Shown here piece by piece: positions 58,204-64,000 of a stretch of 64,000 nucleotides of DNA. A program made the position numbers and the translations under genes. Origin of the DNA: Saururus chinensis (Eukaryota; Streptophyta; Magnoliopsida; Piperales; Saururaceae). Under the pieces are notes generated by a model. The model saw only the letters and a program-made list of their open reading frames with translations. It did no database searches and was not told where the DNA came from. How positions within the stretch are numbered: position 1 is the stretch's first letter; each line of letters opens with the position of its first letter. The DNA lies in assembly GCA_035235625.1 (NCBI GenBank), contig CP141144.1:47180014-47244013 (forward strand), given 5' to 3'.

Positions 58204-59612
58204 TGTTGCCACATAGAGGGTTCTGGACACTTCACACAAGCTTATAATTTTTGTAATCCATTCTAAATATTTTTAATGTCCTTTTTTATTTTTTTATATT
58301 TTTTTTATTTTCAAGTAAATATGTATAGTCAATCATACTTACCACTCCATCAAGATATAAAAAATCTCTTATACTATATAAAGAGATAATATGTTATATT
58401 TGCTAGCTAATGTAATTTGTACTTATTGCTTTGTAAAATTATTGATAGTAAATGTTATCCATCTTCATGTTTGTGTTCTTTTTTTTTTGTAATGTGTCAC
58501 TCTCATTCCCCTATCTCTTGCTTTATACGTCTTTTTGAAAGTGATCCTTACAAGGCCCTTTGTAAAGCAAGAATACCCATTGCACTCGAAAGGCTAACTT
58601 GTTAGATATAAAGCCTTACAAGTATCGCATGGTAGCATGTCCTTCGAGTGGAACTGTAACAGTTAGTATCAAAGCCAAAGGCTCATACAAACTCCATCTC
58701 ATACATTTGAGTGATTGAGGCAAGTGGGGTGGAAGAACTCGCTCCGCCACTAATAAAGACGTCTAAAATAATGGCGCATATGGATGTCATCGAGGGAGAA
58801 AGAGAAAGAGGAAGAAGTGGCTTGCGGTCAGCCCTTTTTCCACCTCCTTGGGTCCACCAGTGATGGATAGGGCTCTAGCCGCATGTGGCACATCCGTTAA
58901 TGGCCAACCAGCCCACCGGCAAGATCCATCCACCAACAGTTGAACCCCTAAGCTTCAAAAATTTAGCATCAAAAAGGGGTTTTTTCACCCTAATTCCACA
59001 ATAACTATAGATCATCCTTAATTAACTCTAAACATGTAAAAATTAATGTTAATGAGCGATCATACCTCGTCAAGACTCCAGTCTTTGTGCTCACCCCTCT
59101 CTGCCTCTGTCAATGGCCATACTCCTTAAGAAATCGACTAGCGAGTCTTTTCTCACCTGCCTAAAAGCTCTCCTAAAGAAGCCCTAGATAACTTCTTATA
59201 ATTATGAGGATTAGGGTTCTTAATCCTTTAATAATTTAGGCCAAAATACTAATTATATTAGGCAAACTTAAAATTTAATTTTTGTTATCTTAATTAACAA
59301 GGCATGCAGAGAATAGTAAAGCTAATTGCACATCTTATTCGGGTAAAGGGACATGCACATCATATTCAACTTCAAATAGTTATAGATATCTTATTTGAAC
59401 TTTGATTTATGCGTTTTTAGTGGTATTTTGAAGCTCTTTCCGTTTATTTTATAACTTCTTACATCTCACCCTGAAGTCTATAAATCTAGGAATTTATTTA
59501 ACTAAGAATGCTAAATAGTCAAATTCCTTTAATTTCAAATATCTAAAATTTTAAAAATTTAAAAAATCTCAAATATTACAATAGTTTGTCCATTGAACAG
59601 GCCCGTGACAAT
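58204..59612. mobile_element. Composite insertion in the CNL2 3' flank, with an LTR fragment
   Basis: Unit 1 lacks this 1.4 kb (37880-37890 is uninterrupted). The stretch 58980-59581, ending in aaatattaca, resembles the last part of the 3.3-kb solo LTR at 40335-43603 (shared 'aagccctag', ttcgggtaaa, ggtattttgaagctc). It is a truncated relative. The part 58204-58980 is not recognised and no coding domain is seen. Confidence 0.5.
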
Positions 59613-60042
59613 GCCCTAGTAGACTCACTTGGCTCAAAAACTTACTATCTAATTATACTTTAAACTTTCTACCTTAGAGCTAGCTAGTCAACTAACCTTA
59701 CCTTATTCTTGAGGTAATACTAACAAATATCACAAAAGGGGGAAAATAGCTATGATGGTAACAAATTTTCATGGCAAGTTTACATATGGCGCTCGTATTC
59801 TGTGTCATTGTTCGTGTACATATTGAAACATCATTTTTTTAATTAACTTTTGAAATGTCTTTTTTCATTTGCTTAATTGAAGCCCCCAAGTATCAGAAAC
59901 AAGCAATAGATGTCCATAGGTTTCACTTCATATATACTCTTTCTGATATCATTCTTAGTTTTTCAGATTTTCATCTACTTCTACTTATTTTATTTTTTTC
60001 TCTGCCAACTCTTCACTATATAAGGCCTGTTTAAGGGTTGTG
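59613..60042. repeat. CNL unit 2, shared 3' flank
   Basis: Colinear with 37890-38150 of unit 1 (agactcacttggctcaaa, 'ttgcttaattgaagccccc'), with an extra stretch of about 150 bp near 59715-59865. Confidence 0.65.
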
Positions 60043-60052
60043 TGTACTGAAT

Positions 60053-60576
60053 TTTTGGAAGATTCAATTGATTCAGCCTCAATTTTGGCTTGAATTATTA
60101 GAATCTTGTTTATGTGTAGAAGCTGCGCAAAATTAAAAAATCAGCCCTAAAGTTGATTCAGGCTTTGACCTGAATCACTGAATTCAGTTGATTATGTCTC
60201 CTAGTCCCCATTTTGAAAATTATATATTCTATTATTTTTCAACAGTTATCTTTCCTATCGATTTGATTTCGAGAAACGTGCTATATAGGTAGAGCCCACT
60301 TTGAAAGTTCAAAATTACCCACCCTTATAGGATCTTATTTGATAGGGCTCGAATTTAGAAGAATAATAGTACCAAGAGCGTACATATTCAAGTTCGAGTT
60401 TGAGAGAGAGAGAGAGAGAGTTATATTAGTTTAAAATTTTAAAATTGGGTTTGATGCGACATCTAAATTTATTCTAACAAATTCTATTACCAATAATTCA
60501 CATTTGGCGGTGAATTTTTAGATACCAAATTAATGTGATATCGAATTAATTCAGCACCTTAATTTTTGCTCTTACG
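60053..60576. mobile_element. MITE-like element, copy 2
   Basis: Same family as 49218-49698: shared cttgaattattagaatct, tataggtagagcccactttg and 'aaagttcaaaattaccca'. Contains a (ga)n run near 60400-60420. Absent from unit 1 at the same place (38150). Ends not sharply defined. Confidence 0.5.
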
Positions 60577-60935
60577 GAAGATCAAATCCAAGATATTCCA
60601 TCAAATTTTGATTTTTGAGCTATCTAGAAGGTTTGCCTATGTATTAGCATCAAAGTTTTAACGTTTTGGAAGTTCCCCTAAGCAGCCATTAATTAAATCC
60701 ACAGAAATGATTCCTTATAGCTTTTCACAATTTTATATTTTGCTCCTGCATGAGCAACCATTAACGTTTGAAACAGGAGAAGAAAATTAAACAAGATTCC
60801 AAAAAATTTCAATTTTTTCACCTTTGCAAATGCATACATGTAACATGTTCAGCTTTCACCCCAAAGTAGGGAGCCTTGTAACAACGTACAAGAAGTCTAA
60901 ATTACCAAGCATGGTGACCGTGATGAATATATCAT
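60577..60935. repeat. End of CNL duplication unit 2
   Basis: Colinear with 38215-38610 (aagttcccctaa, gttcagctttcacccc). Similarity stops after gcatggtgaccgtga, which marks the distal breakpoint of the duplication. Confidence 0.65.
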
Positions 60936-62200
60936 CTTAGATAATTTAGTTATTAACATATTTTTTTTTAAGATATACAAGATACATAAAACTACTCTGT
61001 AGAGATTAGGGATGTCACCGGGTTAGGTTTTGACAAACCTAAACCTAATATTATTTAAGAAATAGTAAATATGAATCATGTCTATATAACTATTCAGTTA
61101 AATTTAGAAACACAAACCCGACCTATTAGGACCAGGTTGAGTTTTACTATATACCTGACCCAAGTGACTCCATTGCGAAAAGTCAAGAAACAATGTTGGG
61201 CCATAACTTCTTGGGAAAAATGATTCAGTAAAACTATTCAACAAGCCAAGGCGTATATACTTTTATTTATTATTTAAAATATATAAATAATTTTTACATG
61301 TTTTGTTTAAATACAAGTAAATTGAAGTTTTAACTTAAGTATACATATTAAATATACATGTTTTATAACTTATTCCTAGCCGGTTGGTAAAATGGATATG
61401 TCATGGACCGCGGCATGGCCCAGTCTCAGGGGTGGGCCCTGGTACATGAGCAGTTATGGGCGGCCAGGATTCGCTTATTGCTGGGCTGCGCTTAATGAGT
61501 GAGCACACCAAACGGGGTCCTAGCCCCTAGGCCCGTTTGGCGGATGAGGTAGTGGCGCACAGAATATGCTTCCATGCACGTGCACGTGTTCCCGGATCAC
61601 GGAAACGGGCCCTCGCCCGTTTGCCCGGTTACCCTCGAATGCATGTCGTCTTCAACCTCCCGAGCAACAAGAAACAACAGCCTGTTTTCCTATTTCACGT
61701 AGAACAGGGGCTGTTACACTAGCAATCACGGTGGCCATTGCGGCAGATAGCAAGGGAGATCGAGTCGCCGGAAAAATGTCAAGTATTCTTCCTTGATCTC
61801 ACCGCCGGCACGGGACACGCAGTCGTGGTCAAAGAAAAAAAATATGTCTTTTGGGTTGCCAAAGCCCACGTCCAACATGGCTTTACAAGCTAAACTTGAG
61901 TGTAGAGTCACATCACCTCTTTTGAAACGGTTATTTCGTCCAATTCAGTATCATCATAGTAAATTAAGTACTTTCAAGCAAAGGAAACATGAACTCGAAC
62001 ATGATGAAATACTAATAATTTTATTGCCTAAACTTGGCAACTTTATACCGGAAAACGGAAGAAGGATGCAGTTTGTATGTACTTGCCAGTTTCCAGAATG
62101 TGTTGTAATCCTTTTCCTACCTGAACTTAACTAGGATATTTCCTGTTTTGAGAATGCTCAAAGTAGGAAACAACCTCAAGTTGGCGTAGAAAAACGAGTG
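60936..62200. other. Spacer upstream of the F-box gene, no gene
   Basis: AT-rich to 61370, then GC-richer (61380-61790). A near-palindrome lies at 61507-61540 (ccaaacgggg ... cccgtttgg). Short open frames at 61537-61796 overlap in two frames and show no domain. Confidence 0.35.
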
Positions 62201-62207
62201 GTTTCGC

Positions 62208-62217
62208 CTATATAACG
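62208..62217 (+). promoter_or_regulatory. TATA box of the F-box gene
   Basis: CTATATAACG lies about 140 bp before the start codon. A CT-rich leader (62270-62320) follows, a common arrangement in plant promoters. Confidence 0.6.
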
Positions 62218-62355
62218 CGAACCAGAGAGGGTTTCGACCCAACAGAAACCACACAATATCTGCATATCTAGCCTTTCTTTCTTTCATTCTTCTTCTTCTT
62301 CTTCCTCTTCCAAGACTTCTCTCTCTGCACCCTCTGGTTTCCGAACGGTGGTGCC

Positions 62356-63650
62356 ATGACAAAGAGGAAGCTGCAGAGCTCTTCCTCCGATGGTCATCTC
62401 ATGAAGAAATCACGAAAGTCAGTAGATGATTTCCCCTTTGAGCTGCTTCCACCAGAATTAGTTGCTGAAATCGTTTCATGGGTCGCCGCTTCCTCAGCAG
62501 TTGATATGCTCAACACAAAGTTAACGTAAGTCTCCTGTTGCTTCCTTGCTTGTGTTTAAGATTTCATTAATCTTGAACGGCCGCATGTAGCTTTCCATGT
62601 AACCTTGCTATCGTCCAGTTTTGCTTGAATATTCAACTTGGAATTTATTTTATTAATTTCTTCCAAATATGTCATGCCACATTAAGTTCAATTTGGTGTT
62701 AAGGTTTACTCAATCAAAAGTGTCAAATGACGAATATAACTAATCACACAGATAAGTAATTAAACAGGGGGCATTTCATACGTTTTTTGGACTCGTAATT
62801 GGTATCTAATTAATTAACCGTCCTAAACTATACTGGAGGAGAAAGGTCTTTAGTTGGGAATTCTAAAACTAGCCATGAGATGATGTGAAAATTATGCCTT
62901 CACTTCTGGGAAGTTGTGAGATATGTCATTAGATTAACTATAATTTGCTTGTTGTTTTACATAAATGCAGATGCAAAAAGTTTTACAAAGCAGGGGGAGA
63001 TGATATCGTATATAAGAAGGTATCCCTTGAAGAGTTGCCTATAGTAAGTTGGCGATATCCAGAGCAATTATCTAGATTTGTCAAGCATAGTGAAGAATGT
63101 GGCAATGCAGACGCCTTGTACAGGCTAGGAGTTGTAAGAAATCATTTTCTACCCTAATTCTATGTCATTCTGTGTACAATGTGGCAAGTCTATACGGAGA
63201 ATTAAATGTTTTTCTTGCTTATCTATTGTGTAGATTGAATATTTCTCTTTCAAAAGAGAGAAGACAGGCATTGAACTATTGGCAAGAGCTTCTCATTTAG
63301 GACATAAAGAGGCTACATATGCTTTAGGAATCATATTATTTGGCCAAGATAAATCCAAGCTACAGGGGATCAAGCTCTTGAGGAAGGTGGATGAACTAAG
63401 AACCGAAGATGAAGAAATCTTTGAGAAGTGTCGGAAAAGAATGAAGAAAATCATGAATGATATATGGATCAATCACAATTTACCACATAGAGAGCACCAG
63501 TGCTACGACCCTCATTGCAACAACAAAAGATCAAGAAAGCTGCACAAATTAGGACTGTGGTCATATGGCTTTGCGAATGAGGAGGAAACGTTTTGTAGCG
63601 AAACATGTAAATGGGCATATGAAATGGATTTATTTGTAAACAATTATTAG
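62356..63650 (+). CDS. F-box protein with Sel1-like repeats, At1g67623/At2g35280-like (three exons)
   Basis: Exons 62356-62525, 62971-63133 and 63234-63650, all GT-AG, phases consistent, 750 nt in total (249 aa plus stop). The start is the first ATG after the TATA box. The N terminus is basic (TKRK, KKSRK, possible nuclear signal). The F-box spans about residues 25-65 (FPFELLPPELVAEIVSWVAA ... CKKFYKA). Sel1-like repeats lie at about 90-150 (GNADALYRLGV; GHKEATYALGIILFG). A C-terminal Cys-rich segment, CYDPHC ... FCSETCKWAYEMDLF, may bind zinc. Plant F-box proteins with this architecture are substrate receptors of SCF ubiquitin ligases, binding SKP1 through the F-box; the target is unknown. 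The nearest family I recall is the Arabidopsis At1g67623/At2g35280 group. No defects are seen. Confidence 0.85.
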
Positions 63651-64000
63651 ACATTAGGAACTCCCATTTGTTTTTAAATGGATGTTAGTTCTCATTTTGA
63701 TTATAGTAAGAGAATGGTGACTTGCTACATGAGATAAATATAATTAGTATAGGGATGATAATGATGACAATTACGATGACAAACTTAAATTTGTTTGTTG
63801 ACAAACATTTTTTGTATACTAATATGTGTGAGGACTTTTAAATATAGTTGTAAACGTAAACTAATTCTTCTACCCCAGGGTCTTAATGTGACTATTGCAA
63901 TAAAGTCCTAAAAGCGACAGTTTGTGCTTGTCTACCGCTACGTTGAAAATTTTTAGATAGCTTCATAATCCCTGTGTCTCATATTCGTAGCTTCGTAACT
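63651..64000. other. 3' flank of the F-box gene
   Basis: AT-rich, probably 3' UTR and terminator region. No gene seen up to the window end. Confidence 0.4.

Noticed and set aside
61537-61796. Two overlapping frames of 61 and 76 codons upstream of the F-box gene
   Set aside because: Overlap in different frames, no homology recognised, no splice partner.

Overview
This is a plant nuclear window. It has spliced genes with GT-AG introns, two intron-less CC-NB-LRR (CNL) resistance-type genes, and many nested plant transposons (Ty3/gypsy chromovirus, Ty1/copia, solo LTRs, and hAT, CACTA, Harbinger and Stowaway type non-autonomous DNA elements). AT-rich spacers and long TE-filled introns fit an angiosperm with a repeat-rich genome; the species cannot be told from the sequence alone. 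Layout. 1-9.9 kb: no host gene; a palindromic foldback element (about 2.2-8.8 kb) whose right arm is split by a 5.4-kb chromovirus (2977-8367). 9.9-17.7 kb, minus strand: a six-exon RING-H2 E3 ligase gene of the RFI2/IPI1 type (445 aa predicted), with a 26-bp micro-exon, two very long introns and an antisense LINE scrap. 17.7-22.7 kb: its 5' flank, a minisatellite and repeat-derived spacer. About 23-38.6 kb and 39.75-60.9 kb: two tandemly duplicated units, each built on a core of about 6.5 kb carrying one CNL gene. Each unit has since gathered its own insertions, so one copy gives the empty site for insertions in the other. Unit 1 holds a short LTR element carrying a GT47 glycosyltransferase fragment, itself split by a 4.6-kb LTR-only insertion; a 1.4-kb LTR-like insert; a decayed 18S rDNA fragment; a Stowaway MITE; and an open 916-aa CNL (34992-37742). 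Unit 2 holds a 3.3-kb LTR-only insertion, an old internally reduced copia with a hAT-like element inside it, a CACTA-type element, and a CNL whose N-terminal coding region is split by a young copia element (50042-55444). 62.2-63.65 kb: a three-exon F-box gene with Sel1-like repeats and a Cys-rich C terminus (249 aa predicted), with a TATA box. How it fits together: the two CNL copies differ by about 5-6 % next to the NB-ARC core, yet share a 624-bp stretch with one mismatch, which points to recent gene conversion. One copy stays open while its sister is interrupted by a near-new retrotransposon. I found no CRISPR, operon or clearly novel multi-gene system. The strongest second-look items are the conversion tract, the captured GT47 fragment, the 18S rDNA scrap and the nested-insertion record. 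LTR divergences are counted by eye, and ages assume a generic plant rate of about 1.3e-8 substitutions per site per year.
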